From the NCBI GenBank assembly GCA_029777755.1, contig JAKORQ010000241.1:1-7619 (forward strand): a stretch of 7,619 nt of DNA, in the 5' to 3' direction. The position numbers were made by a program, and so were the translations under genes. Shown one piece after another: positions 1-7,245 of this stretch (the first letter of the stretch is position 1; every line of letters begins with the position of its first letter). The notes under the pieces are model-generated. The model was not told where the DNA came from. It searched no databases and was given only the letters and a program-made list of their open reading frames with translations. The stretch comes from Planctomycetota bacterium (GTDB lineage: Bacteria > Planctomycetota > Phycisphaerae > Tepidisphaerales > Tepidisphaeraceae).

Positions 1-168
1 AGGACTCCGCAAGCGTACATCGATGACGTTCGCGTGTATGACACAGTCCTGAGCATCTCGGAACTTGACGCGATCAGGCTGTCCAACGTGCCAGAGCCGG
101 TTGGCCTGAGTCTGCTGGGATTGGCTGGGACCGTGCTGCTGCGGCGGCGCAACACCGAGCAGGGATAG
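1..168 (+). CDS. C-terminal end of a LamG-like PEP-CTERM surface protein (5' partial)
   Basis: The frame is open from the first base and ends at TAG 166-168, giving 55 residues, so the start lies outside the window. The first ~30 residues (YIDDVRVYDTVLSISELDAI) match the closing strands of a LamG/concanavalin A-like sandwich, where the pattern 'IDDVRVY...L...E' is typical. They are followed by a PEP-CTERM tail: VPEP at residues 30-33, a hydrophobic segment (GLSLLGLAGTVLL, residues 35-47) and an RRR cluster at 48-50. In known systems such tails are recognised by an exosortase/archaeosortase and anchor or sort exported proteins at the cell envelope. The identity of the rest of the protein and its ligand cannot be seen. 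The downstream glycosidase gene is on the same strand and could be co-transcribed. Confidence 0.85.
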   Translation, partial: RTPQAYIDDVRVYDTVLSISELDAIRLSNVPEPVGLSLLGLAGTVLLRRRNTEQG

Positions 169-217
169 CTTCCTGCGGCCAAGTTGATGTTTCGCGCACT
201 TTGTAATTCTTCGGATC

Positions 218-221
218 GAGG
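218..221 (+). promoter_or_regulatory. Shine-Dalgarno site that decides the glycosidase start
   Basis: GAGG lies 7 nt before GTG 229. The earlier in-frame candidates, TTG 184 and ATG 187, have no purine-rich site in front of them, and ATG 238 has its purines directly abutting the start codon. This supports GTG 229. Confidence 0.5.
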
Positions 222-228
222 TTTTGTA

Positions 229-3018
229 GTGAAGAGGATGTTTAGTGGAGTAGTTGCTTTTCTCGCCGGGGCAGCGGTTGGCTTGGCTGGTGTTTCCGTC
301 GCTCCGCCAGAAAGCGCAATGAGCAGCCCCGATCCGGGCCTGCAGCAGATTCTGTTGAACACCTGCGAGAACGGCTCGCGCGTGTTTGCGGGAGGATGGC
401 GAGTTTCCGGTGCGCGAACATCCGTTGCACCTCCAACCGTCGGCACCCGCGTGGGCGCTGTTGCATTGCGCTTCAGTGCTGATGCCGAAGGCCCCGGGTG
501 CAAGGGAGACTTTGACGTCTCCGCGGCTGTTCCCGGTGAGTGCCAGCGCCTTGGCATGTGGGTGTACCTGGAACCGAATGCCAACGTCTCGCGCGTCGGG
601 TTTGGGATGTACGACGGCGAAGACGAGTCCCTGATGCACCTCGTCGAGGCCAACTGGACCGGCTGGAAATGGGTTGAACTGGATCTTCGCCAGCCGATCC
701 CACAGGCATTCCCACAGGCTGCCAAGAACAAGACGCTCGATCAGCCGGTCAAGACGGTGCACGTCGTCTGGTTTACCAGGACCGGCGGCCCGACCAGCGT
801 GATCGTGGATGGCCTGCTCGCGCAAACACGTATGCCGGCGCAGGACGAATCGGCCATCAAGGCCGAATTCCTCGGCGCAGGTGCCATGGAGCCCGGGCGG
901 CCAAACCTGTCGATTGCACTCACCAATTTCCGCCCACAGGCGGGGACCAGCGAAATCTCCTACGCGCTGAGGCGCGATAGCGCCATGTTTGAACCCGGCA
1001 ATGAGGCATCATTGCTCATGGGGGAGGTCCTGGCCGAGGGAAGGACTTCCCATAGTGTCGCTTCCCGCGCTGTCTCGCTGGTGCCTCTGGAGGTCGCGGC
1101 CGAACTGACGCCCGGCGCATACCTGGCCACAGTTCGCGTCTCCTCCGGAGGCAGTGAGCAAACGCTCCATCGGCATGTCTTCGTGATGCCTCCGGCCCTG
1201 CAGGAGGTCAGTGCCGATTCCCGCTTTGGCTTGAACGTCTCGAACATCGCCTACGCTCCCATCAATCGCCGGCTCGGCGTGGGCTGGGTGCGTTTCGAGA
1301 ATCTCAAGTGGCCATTCGTTAATCGTGAGGAAGGCGTCTACCGCTATGACGGCACCGTCGGCCCACGAATCAATCACGATGCTATCCTGCAGGAGTACGC
1401 CGCGCACGAACTCAACGTGACGCCGTACCTGTTCATGACACCGCCCTACCGGCGGGCCCCCGATGCCCCAACTGATGCCAAGGGATCCTGCTATCCGCCG
1501 GCCGACCTCAGTACCTATGGGGAGTTCGTTTTCCAGACCGTGGCTCGTTACGGCTCGCGCAAGCATCCCGCCGATGCCCTGCTCACCCAGGACAAGAAGA
1601 GCGGGCTTGGCCTGCTGACCGTATGCGAACTGTGGAATGAGCCGAATCTCAACGATCCTGGCTGGGGCCACTGGGTCGGCACCCATGAGGCCTACCTCGA
1701 CATGTTCCGCATCGGCGCGGAAGCCGCCAAGAAGGCAGACCCGGACATCAAGGTGACCAACGGCGGCTACGCAGGGATCATCGTCGACATCATCGACCGG
1801 CTCCGCAGCTATACCTATCCCGATGGTAAGCGGCCAATCGATTTCGTCGACATCCTTAACGTGCATCATTACTGCGGCCAGTCTCCCCCGGAGCTGGCGA
1901 CTGTCGACACCAACGTTGATCGCAGCGGCACGAAGTTAGGCAAGCGCACCTACGAGCAGGACCTGCGGGAACTGTTCCGCTGGCGCGACAAGTACGCTCC
2001 CGGTACACCGGTATGGCTGACCGAGACCGGGTATGACACCCATGGGAATCGCGCTGTCGGCGAGCGCAACCAGGCCGCCTGGATCCCTCGCGATGTGATG
2101 CTCGCCCTGGCAGCCGGCATGGACAAGGTCATACTCTTCCGCGAAGTCGGGTCCAGCCCGCACCTGTACGGCTCCTGCGGCCTGATCAGCAGCAGCGGCG
2201 CCCTGCGGCCGTCATGGTTCACCTACGCTACCCTCATCCGCCAGCTCGACGGCGTGACGGAGGGGATCAAGCTACCGCTCGACGATGAAAACGTCCGCGT
2301 CTACGCATGGAAGCGTGGTGACCAGACCATCCTGAGCGCCTGGGCAGTCAAGGGCCGGGCAAGCGTCTCTCTCAAGCTTGGAGCCTGCACCATCACCGAC
2401 TCCTTCGGCTATTCCCAGCAGCACGCTAGCATCGAGTCTCTCGATCTGAGCGAGTTCCCCATCTACATCAGCGACATTGGCGACATGTCAGCCGTCGCAT
2501 CGCTAGAGCATGAGGCGAGGCGGCTTCGCGCCGAGGATGATGCCCGACGCGACAGCCTCGCCAGCAGGAACGCTTACCTGTTCGACTTTGGCAGCATGGA
2601 TGCAGTTGGCATGGTTGAGGTGGGAGACAGCCGGCTTTGCACGCCAGTAGTGGCCGCCGATCTCTGGGACGAGGAGCGTGGCTACGGATTTCAGCCCCGC
2701 GCTGCCCTGATGGACGAAATTGCCGGCTGGGTGCGCGACCAGCTTGAGCGCGATTCCACGAGAATCAACGGCGACATGCACTTCCGCGTGAAGGTCAAGC
2801 CCGGCCGGTATCAGCTCAAGATCGGATCCGTCGCCAAGAGTAACAACGCCAAGCTGTTTGTTCGCAACACGGCCGATGGCGAGCTCGTGTTCGACATCTC
2901 GCGCCAGGGAACGCTGGCTGAGGCGCCCCTCCGCGTCACCGACGAGGATCAGCACCTCATCTTTGCCACCAATGGCTACATCAACATCCGGTGGCTGACG
3001 CTCATCGAGGAGCCGTAA
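229..3018 (+). CDS. Secreted multi-domain glycoside hydrolase, clan GH-A (GH39-like) barrel
   Basis: Predicted 929-residue exported enzyme acting on an unknown polysaccharide or glycoside. Starting at GTG 229 gives MKRM, a hydrophobic core (residues 7-22) and a plausible signal peptidase site after SVA (residue 25). Starting at TTG 184 or ATG 187 adds up to 15 poorly signal-like residues. Visible regions: a beta-rich jelly-roll-like domain (~46-200) that may bind carbohydrate; an Ig-like sandwich (~226-320); a TIM-barrel region (~328-677) with WNEPN (Glu471, probable acid/base) and WLTETGY (Glu599, probable nucleophile); a beta domain (~680-755); a charged helical linker (~755-780); and a C-terminal domain (781-929) with FDFG and GYGF motifs, as in the N-terminal domains of rhamnogalacturonan acetylesterase-type enzymes. 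The two glutamates and their ~128-residue spacing fit a retaining clan GH-A enzyme. The family number and substrate are not certain. It has no PEP-CTERM tail, unlike its upstream neighbour. Confidence 0.75.
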   Translation: MKRMFSGVVAFLAGAAVGLAGVSVAPPESAMSSPDPGLQQILLNTCENGSRVFAGGWRVSGARTSVAPPTVGTRVGAVALRFSADAEGPGCKGDFDVSAAVPGECQRLGMWVYLEPNANVSRVGFGMYDGEDESLMHLVEANWTGWKWVELDLRQPIPQAFPQAAKNKTLDQPVKTVHVVWFTRTGGPTSVIVDGLLAQTRMPAQDESAIKAEFLGAGAMEPGRPNLSIALTNFRPQAGTSEISYALRRDSAMFEPGNEASLLMGEVLAEGRTSHSVASRAVSLVPLEVAAELTPGAYLATVRVSSGGSEQTLHRHVFVMPPALQEVSADSRFGLNVSNIAYAPINRRLGVGWVRFENLKWPFVNREEGVYRYDGTVGPRINHDAILQEYAAHELNVTPYLFMTPPYRRAPDAPTDAKGSCYPPADLSTYGEFVFQTVARYGSRKHPADALLTQDKKSGLGLLTVCELWNEPNLNDPGWGHWVGTHEAYLDMFRIGAEAAKKADPDIKVTNGGYAGIIVDIIDRLRSYTYPDGKRPIDFVDILNVHHYCGQSPPELATVDTNVDRSGTKLGKRTYEQDLRELFRWRDKYAPGTPVWLTETGYDTHGNRAVGERNQAAWIPRDVMLALAAGMDKVILFREVGSSPHLYGSCGLISSSGALRPSWFTYATLIRQLDGVTEGIKLPLDDENVRVYAWKRGDQTILSAWAVKGRASVSLKLGACTITDSFGYSQQHASIESLDLSEFPIYISDIGDMSAVASLEHEARRLRAEDDARRDSLASRNAYLFDFGSMDAVGMVEVGDSRLCTPVVAADLWDEERGYGFQPRAALMDEIAGWVRDQLERDSTRINGDMHFRVKVKPGRYQLKIGSVAKSNNAKLFVRNTADGELVFDISRQGTLAEAPLRVTDEDQHLIFATNGYINIRWLTLIEEP

Positions 3019-3026
3019 AAACCTGA

Positions 3027-3067
3027 GCGGCGTCCATGCACAGTATCCCGCACTGCATGGACGCCGC
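3027..3067. terminator. Perfect 14-bp hairpin between convergent genes
   Basis: Arms 3027-3040 (GCGGCGTCCATGCA) and 3054-3067 pair perfectly around a 13-nt loop. It lies just after the glycosidase stop (3018) and 47 nt beyond the argH stop. Read on the minus strand, the stem is followed by TCAGG and a run of five T (complement of 3017-3021), so it fits an intrinsic terminator for argH best. On the plus strand the following sequence has no T-run. A shared bidirectional role is inferred from its position. Confidence 0.75.
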
Positions 3068-3114
3068 CCAAATTGTTGCTTCCGTTTACTCTCTAGAATG
3101 CCTTCAAGACTCGC

Positions 3115-4545
3115 CTACTTCTTGCCAGAGTCCTTGAACAGCTTGCCCTGCCAGAACTCCAGCGCCTTTTTCACCGGCTCTCCGCCGCCGGCACCGGCCG
3201 AGCGGTAGCGCCTCGCGACGTTACGGGCGCCGAGGCACTCGTACACATCCTCGCCCACCTGGCCGGCATTGCCGCCCCGTGCTGTCACGGCCGCTGCGAA
3301 ATCCTCCAGCCTCAGCTCCTTGAGGCTCGTCAGCCCCCGCTTTTCACACTCGGCCACCAGCGTGCCGACCACCTGGTGTGCTGTGCGGAAAGGCATTCCC
3401 TTTGTCACGAGGTATTCAGCCAGGCTGGTAGCATCAAGGAAACCGCGATCCAGGCCCGGCTCGATGTTCTCCCTGATAAAGTTCGCGCTGCTGACGATGG
3501 CGGCCGCCATAGTCACGCAGCTCATAGTGGTATCGAACGCACGGAAGAGGATGCGCTTGTCCTCCTGAAGGTCGCGGTTGTAGCCGACCGGCAGACCCTT
3601 GCAGATGGTCAGCAGCGCCACCAGGTCGCCATAAACATTTCCGCACCGGCCGCGGATCAGCTCCAGCATGTCGGGGTTGCGCTTCTGCGGCATCATCGAT
3701 GAGCCGGTGGTGTAGCGGTCGGCGATTTTGATGAAGGAAAACTCCGTCGTCGAGTAGATGATCCACTGCTCGGCCCAGCGTGACAGGTGCATCGACGCCA
3801 TCGCCAGGGCAAACAGCATCTCCAGCGCCTGGTCGCGGCTGGCCGTGTGCTCGATACTCGAGATCGGCGGGCCATCGAATCCCAGGAGTTCCGAGGTATA
3901 TGCCGGGTCGGTAGCAAGACTGGTTCCCGCAATGGCGCCCGACCCCAGCGGCGAGTCATTGGTGCTGGTCATGTATCCGGCGGTGGCACAGCGGTCGGCG
4001 TCGCGATAGAACATCTGGCACCACGCCAGGCACTCGGCCGCCGCCAGGATAGGCTGGGCCCGCTGCAGGTGCGTGTAGGAAGGCATGACGATATCCGTGC
4101 TGCGCTGGGCCATGGTTACAAAGGCCCGGCACAGGTCATGCAGCCGCTGGGCAATCTCCAGCGACGATTCGCGGATCCACAGCGCAAGGTCGAGGGCAAC
4201 CTGGTCATTGCGGCTTCGCGCAGTGTGCAGCTTTCGTCCAGGCTCGCCGATCCGACGGATAAGCTCGGACTCCACCACCATATGGATGTCTTCCAGGGAC
4301 TTATCGAGGTGGATCTTGCCGGCCGCAAAGTCCTTCTCGATCGCCCGCAGCCCGGCGACAATCTTCACTTCTTCGTCCTCGGTGATCAGCCCGCACTTGG
4401 TCAGCATGCGGGCATGGGCGATCGACCCGGCGATATCCTGACGATACAGGCGATTGTCATAGGTGATCGACTCAACAAAATCCTGTGCCAATGCGTCGGT
4501 CGCCTCGCCGATTCGAGCCTGCCACGATTTGCTTTGTTCACTCAT
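3115..4545 (-). CDS. argH: Argininosuccinate lyase
   Basis: Cytoplasmic enzyme of the last step of arginine synthesis; it splits L-argininosuccinate into arginine and fumarate, normally as a homotetramer. The 476 residues are close to the usual ~460. Signatures of the fumarase/aspartase/ASL superfamily are all present: HTARSRNDQ (107-115), SYTHLQRAQP (156-165, with the conserved Thr158-His159), and the GSSMMPQKRNPD loop (281-292), whose second serine (Ser283) is the expected catalytic residue. The C-terminal tail (from about 450) is somewhat extended and lysine-rich. The start at ATG 4545 gives a normal ASL N-terminus (SWQARIGEATDALAQDF), but no clear Shine-Dalgarno sequence precedes it. It lies 109 nt downstream of the isomerase gene on the same strand, with a hairpin in between, so it may have its own promoter. 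No other arginine gene is in the window. Confidence 0.97.
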   Translation of the reverse strand: MSEQSKSWQARIGEATDALAQDFVESITYDNRLYRQDIAGSIAHARMLTKCGLITEDEEVKIVAGLRAIEKDFAAGKIHLDKSLEDIHMVVESELIRRIGEPGRKLHTARSRNDQVALDLALWIRESSLEIAQRLHDLCRAFVTMAQRSTDIVMPSYTHLQRAQPILAAAECLAWCQMFYRDADRCATAGYMTSTNDSPLGSGAIAGTSLATDPAYTSELLGFDGPPISSIEHTASRDQALEMLFALAMASMHLSRWAEQWIIYSTTEFSFIKIADRYTTGSSMMPQKRNPDMLELIRGRCGNVYGDLVALLTICKGLPVGYNRDLQEDKRILFRAFDTTMSCVTMAAAIVSSANFIRENIEPGLDRGFLDATSLAEYLVTKGMPFRTAHQVVGTLVAECEKRGLTSLKELRLEDFAAAVTARGGNAGQVGEDVYECLGARNVARRYRSAGAGGGEPVKKALEFWQGKLFKDSGKK

Positions 4546-4555
4546 AGATCAGCCG

Positions 4556-4561
4556 ATTGTA
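4556..4561 (-). promoter_or_regulatory. Possible -10 element for argH
   Basis: TACAAT on the minus strand is one mismatch from TATAAT and ends 10 nt before the argH ATG. A transcript from it would have a leader of only about 4 nt, which would fit the missing ribosome binding site. No good -35 hexamer stands 16-18 nt upstream, so support is weak. Confidence 0.25.
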
Positions 4562-4602
4562 AAGGCAGAACCTGCAAGGATGAAGAAGTCGGACCTTAAC
4601 AA

Positions 4603-4629
4603 GAAAGGCGGCACATGCGCCCGCCTTTC
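4603..4629 (-). terminator. Hairpin between the isomerase gene and argH
   Basis: GAAAGGCGG (4603-4611) pairs perfectly with 4621-4629 around a 9-nt loop. It starts 26 nt past the isomerase stop codon. On the minus strand the stem is followed by TTGTTAAGG, a weak T-rich tail, so it could terminate or partly attenuate transcription from the isomerase gene into argH. Confidence 0.5.
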
Positions 4630-4654
4630 CTTTCATGCATCTTTCTCTCGCAAC

Positions 4655-5593
4655 CTACTGTGCAACGTCGATCGGGTGGATATCCATCTTTAGCATCTCG
4701 GCATACGGATTGTTGCCGGCCTTCACGGGTACCACGCGGATCGACTTGATCACCTGCGGCTGCCGGGGCGCACCAGTGCTTGAGTCGGCAATCTCCACCG
4801 AGGCGATCGCCTTCACCGCATCCATCCCCTCGAAGACCTTGCCAAAGCCGGTGTACTTGCGATCCAGCGAAGCGCATTTCTCACGGGACAGGCAGATGAA
4901 GAACTGGCTGCCAGCGCTGTTGGCAAACTCGAAACGCGGTGCGATCCCTCGACCTTCCAGTGGATCACCGGTTCGCGCCATGGAGAGCACGCCCTCCTCG
5001 TGGATGCGGTCGTTGAACTCCTCCTGCACTATGTACCCGGGCCCGCCAAAGCCAGTGCCGGTGGGATCGCCTCCCTGGATCACGAAATCCGGGACGATGC
5101 GATGGAAGGTCTGCCCGTCATAGTATCCGCCGGCCGCCAGCTCGAGGAAGTTGTTCACCGTGTGTGGAGCCACGTCATACCAGAGTGCCGCCTTGATCTG
5201 CCCCTTCTCTGTATCGATGGTCACATAGCTGAGGGGCGAGATCTTGTACACATGCAGGCGGACATTCATCGTTGCCTTGGGCGGTCGCCTTGCCTCAATG
5301 ACGATCGGCGTTCCCACAAATTCATCCACCTTCTTGCCCGTCGGCACCGCGAGAAGCACATAGGTGCCAGGCTCACTGAGCTGCGGGAACATCTTCTTCA
5401 CGTCAACCGTCGATCCGGGCGCCACCTCGGTGCTGCCTTCAGCTTCCAGGTCACGGCCGGTGAATGTCTTCATCACCAGGTTCACCGGCTGGTCCGCCGA
5501 GACCTTGATCTCGATCGGCTGGCTTGGCGTATACCACAGTTTCGTCGGGACCAGGATTGAGAACAAAACGAGAAACGACGCAATCACATCCAT
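4655..5593 (-). CDS. Cyclophilin-type peptidyl-prolyl cis-trans isomerase, exported, with extra N-terminal domain
   Basis: Catalyses cis-trans isomerisation of Xaa-Pro bonds, assisting protein folding. Of 312 residues, the C-terminal ~190 form the cyclophilin domain: FHRIVPDFVIQGGD (163-176) carries the catalytic Arg165, Phe170 and Gln173, followed by GSQFFI (228-233) and FGKVFEGMDAV (250-260). The position of human CypA Trp121 is Ser242 here, as is common for cyclosporin-insensitive bacterial forms. Residues 1-16 are hydrophobic and followed by a ~90-residue beta-rich domain of unknown role, suggesting export or membrane anchoring; the segment is short and lacks a basic N-terminus, so this is inference. 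Between Met205 and Gln230 there are about 14 more residues than in CypA. The start is fixed by an in-frame TAG two codons upstream and an AAGGAG site. The gene follows rpoN by 119 nt on the same strand. Confidence 0.93.
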   Translation of the reverse strand: MDVIASFLVLFSILVPTKLWYTPSQPIEIKVSADQPVNLVMKTFTGRDLEAEGSTEVAPGSTVDVKKMFPQLSEPGTYVLLAVPTGKKVDEFVGTPIVIEARRPPKATMNVRLHVYKISPLSYVTIDTEKGQIKAALWYDVAPHTVNNFLELAAGGYYDGQTFHRIVPDFVIQGGDPTGTGFGGPGYIVQEEFNDRIHEEGVLSMARTGDPLEGRGIAPRFEFANSAGSQFFICLSREKCASLDRKYTGFGKVFEGMDAVKAIASVEIADSSTGAPRQPQVIKSIRVVPVKAGNNPYAEMLKMDIHPIDVAQ

Positions 5594-5602
5594 TTCCTAT
5601 CG

Positions 5603-5608
5603 CTCCTT
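5603..5608 (-). promoter_or_regulatory. Ribosome binding site of the isomerase gene
   Basis: AAGGAG on the minus strand stands 9 nt before ATG 5593. It is the only strong Shine-Dalgarno site among the three minus-strand genes. I see no convincing promoter or terminator in the 119-nt gap (5594-5712) between rpoN and this gene, so they may share a transcript. Confidence 0.75.
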
Positions 5609-5712
5609 ACGCCATTTGTACGCGCCAGAAGATGCGGCGTTGACGGATGTTATGGATACGCAAGAAGCCGCGGCGATACAAGCTCACCAGGGGTGTTGCC
5701 GCCGGGGATCGA

Positions 5713-7227
5713 TCAGTACTCCTTGCGCTGGCGGGCCGTAGGGATATTCAGAATCTTGCGATACTTCGCCACCGTGCGCCGCGCCAGGGTGATCCCTTGC
5801 TCGCGCATCTTCTCGACGATCTCGTCGTCGTTGAGTGGATTGCGCTTGTCCTCGTTGTCGATGATGACCTTGAGCTTCTCCTTCACGGCATCCCAACTCA
5901 TGTCCTCGCCTTCGGCGTTGGTGGTGCCGCCGGAGAAGAAGCGCCGCAACGGAAAGATGCCCCGAGGCGTCTGGATCCACTTCTCGCTGACTGCCCGCGA
6001 AACTGTTGCCACGTGGATGCCAAGCTGGTCGGCCACCTGGATCATCGGCAGAGGCTTGAGATATTCCGGCCCTTTCTCAAAAAAGTCCTTCTGGGCGTCC
6101 ACTACCGCCCGAATCACCCGCTGGATCGTTCCGCGTCGCTGCTCGATGCTCTCCAGCAACCAGCGGGCATTGCGCACGTTATTCCCCAGGAACTCGCGCG
6201 TCTTTTTGTCTATCTGCTTGTCCTTCATCATCTTCTGGTAAACCTGGCTCAAGGTCAGGTTGGATGAAGGATCGCGGGCCATCTCAATCTCGTATTTGCC
6301 GGTTTCCTCGTTGAACCATACGGTCGCATCCGGGGTGATGGGCTGATTCTCACTTCTGCCGATCAGCCGCCCGGGATGTGGCGTGAGCCGCCCGAGCATC
6401 TTCACGGCATGCTTAATCTGCTCGATCGACGCCCCGGTCTTGCGGGAAATCTGCGGATAGCGGTTCATCGCCAGGTCGCGCAGATGGTGCGTGACAAGCT
6501 GCCGCTCCAGGTCGAAATCATGGTCGGCGATGTCTTCCAGGTCACCCTCGCTCTCGAGGATATCGAGCTGGATCAGCAGACACTCAGCCAGATCTCGAGC
6601 CCCGATGCCCGGCGGTTCCAGCGTCTTGACCAACTTCAGGGCCTCCTGGAGCTCCTCCAGAGTCACCGGCTTCTTTGATTCCGCGACAATCGTCTCCAGC
6701 GGCGTACGCAGATATCCGTCATCATCGATGTACGTGATGATCACTTCGCCGGCCCGGCGGATCGACTCAGGACACTCAATCAGCGACCACTGGTTAAGCA
6801 GATTCTCTGCAAGACTTTCCTCCGCGGCCGCGGTGTTAGCCATGGCGTCCATCTTGCGATCGCGGTCTGAATCCGAGCCCCAGTCACTGGTGCGGCGAAC
6901 ATTGTTGTACTGCGGCGAGTACTCTTCGTTCTCCAGGTAGTCGGCGATCTTTGCCAGGCGCTCGAAATCCTCCGCCTGCGAGGAGCCTTCATCCACGACC
7001 AGCGCCTGGTGATCGATATCCCCCCGATCCGTGGAAAGGTCCGGGGGCTCAATACTGTCCGGATCCCCCTCTTTCATCTCCAGGACAGGGTTTGTCTGCA
7101 GTTCCTGCTCAATCCTCTCTTCTAGCGCAAGTAGCGGCAGCTGCAAGATTTCCATGCTCTGGATCATCCGGGGCGTGAGCAGTTGCCGCAGTTCCTGACG
7201 AAGCGAAGCTGTTTGTGTTAACTGCAT
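5713..7227 (-). CDS. rpoN: RNA polymerase sigma-54 factor
   Basis: Alternative sigma factor that directs core RNA polymerase to -24/-12 promoters and needs an AAA+ enhancer-binding activator to open DNA. The 504 residues are within the family's usual range. Region I (1-50) is Leu/Gln-rich (SLRQELRQLLTPRMIQSMEI), as required for activator response. An acidic linker (~51-130) is region II. The core-binding domain includes the PPGIGARDLAE motif (205-215). The helix-turn-helix region spans ~395-432 (ATVSRAV...RRFFS). The RpoN box ARRTVAKYRK at 482-491 contacts the -24 element and differs from the textbook form only in the last Lys. ATG 7227 gives a standard N-terminus (MQLTQTASLRQEL), yet no Shine-Dalgarno site precedes it; the leader there is A/T-rich. 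A sigma-70 type promoter lies just upstream, and a sigma-54-like site sits in the leader, suggesting autoregulation. No enhancer-binding protein is encoded in the window. Confidence 0.98.
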   Translation of the reverse strand: MQLTQTASLRQELRQLLTPRMIQSMEILQLPLLALEERIEQELQTNPVLEMKEGDPDSIEPPDLSTDRGDIDHQALVVDEGSSQAEDFERLAKIADYLENEEYSPQYNNVRRTSDWGSDSDRDRKMDAMANTAAAEESLAENLLNQWSLIECPESIRRAGEVIITYIDDDGYLRTPLETIVAESKKPVTLEELQEALKLVKTLEPPGIGARDLAECLLIQLDILESEGDLEDIADHDFDLERQLVTHHLRDLAMNRYPQISRKTGASIEQIKHAVKMLGRLTPHPGRLIGRSENQPITPDATVWFNEETGKYEIEMARDPSSNLTLSQVYQKMMKDKQIDKKTREFLGNNVRNARWLLESIEQRRGTIQRVIRAVVDAQKDFFEKGPEYLKPLPMIQVADQLGIHVATVSRAVSEKWIQTPRGIFPLRRFFSGGTTNAEGEDMSWDAVKEKLKVIIDNEDKRNPLNDDEIVEKMREQGITLARRTVAKYRKILNIPTARQRKEY

Positions 7228-7245
7228 ACAATAAAACTACTTACA

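Noticed and set aside
166..228. Possible readthrough fusion: the PEP-CTERM gene and the glycosidase are in the same frame with only TAG 166-168 between them
   Set aside because: The stop follows a complete PEP-CTERM tail, and the downstream protein has its own signal peptide and ribosome binding site, so two separate genes fit better.
184..228. Earlier starts for the glycosidase at TTG 184 or ATG 187
   Set aside because: No ribosome binding site precedes them, and they would put about 15 polar residues before the signal peptide; GTG 229 with GAGG fits better, though ATG 187 is not excluded.
1009..1869. Long minus-strand open frame (286 codons) inside the glycosidase gene
   Set aside because: It lies fully antisense to a gene with clear domains and has no recognisable motif or ribosome binding site; long antisense frames are expected in GC-rich coding DNA.
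4016..4031. TGGCACC-like sequence resembling a -24 element
   Set aside because: It lies inside argH and lacks the matching GC at the -12 position.
3787..4599. Plus-strand open frame of 270 codons opposite argH
   Set aside because: It is antisense to a certain argH, and its composition (rich in Arg, Gly, His, Gln) is that of a codon shadow without domain signals.
5594..5712. Search for a sigma-54 site or terminator between rpoN and the isomerase gene (for example TGGCGCG at about 5625-5631)
   Set aside because: The GG and following GC are not 10 nt apart, and no stem longer than a few base pairs is followed by a T-run.
5647..6267. Plus-strand open frame of 206 codons opposite rpoN
   Set aside because: It overlaps the conserved rpoN C-terminus in antisense and shows no protein family features.
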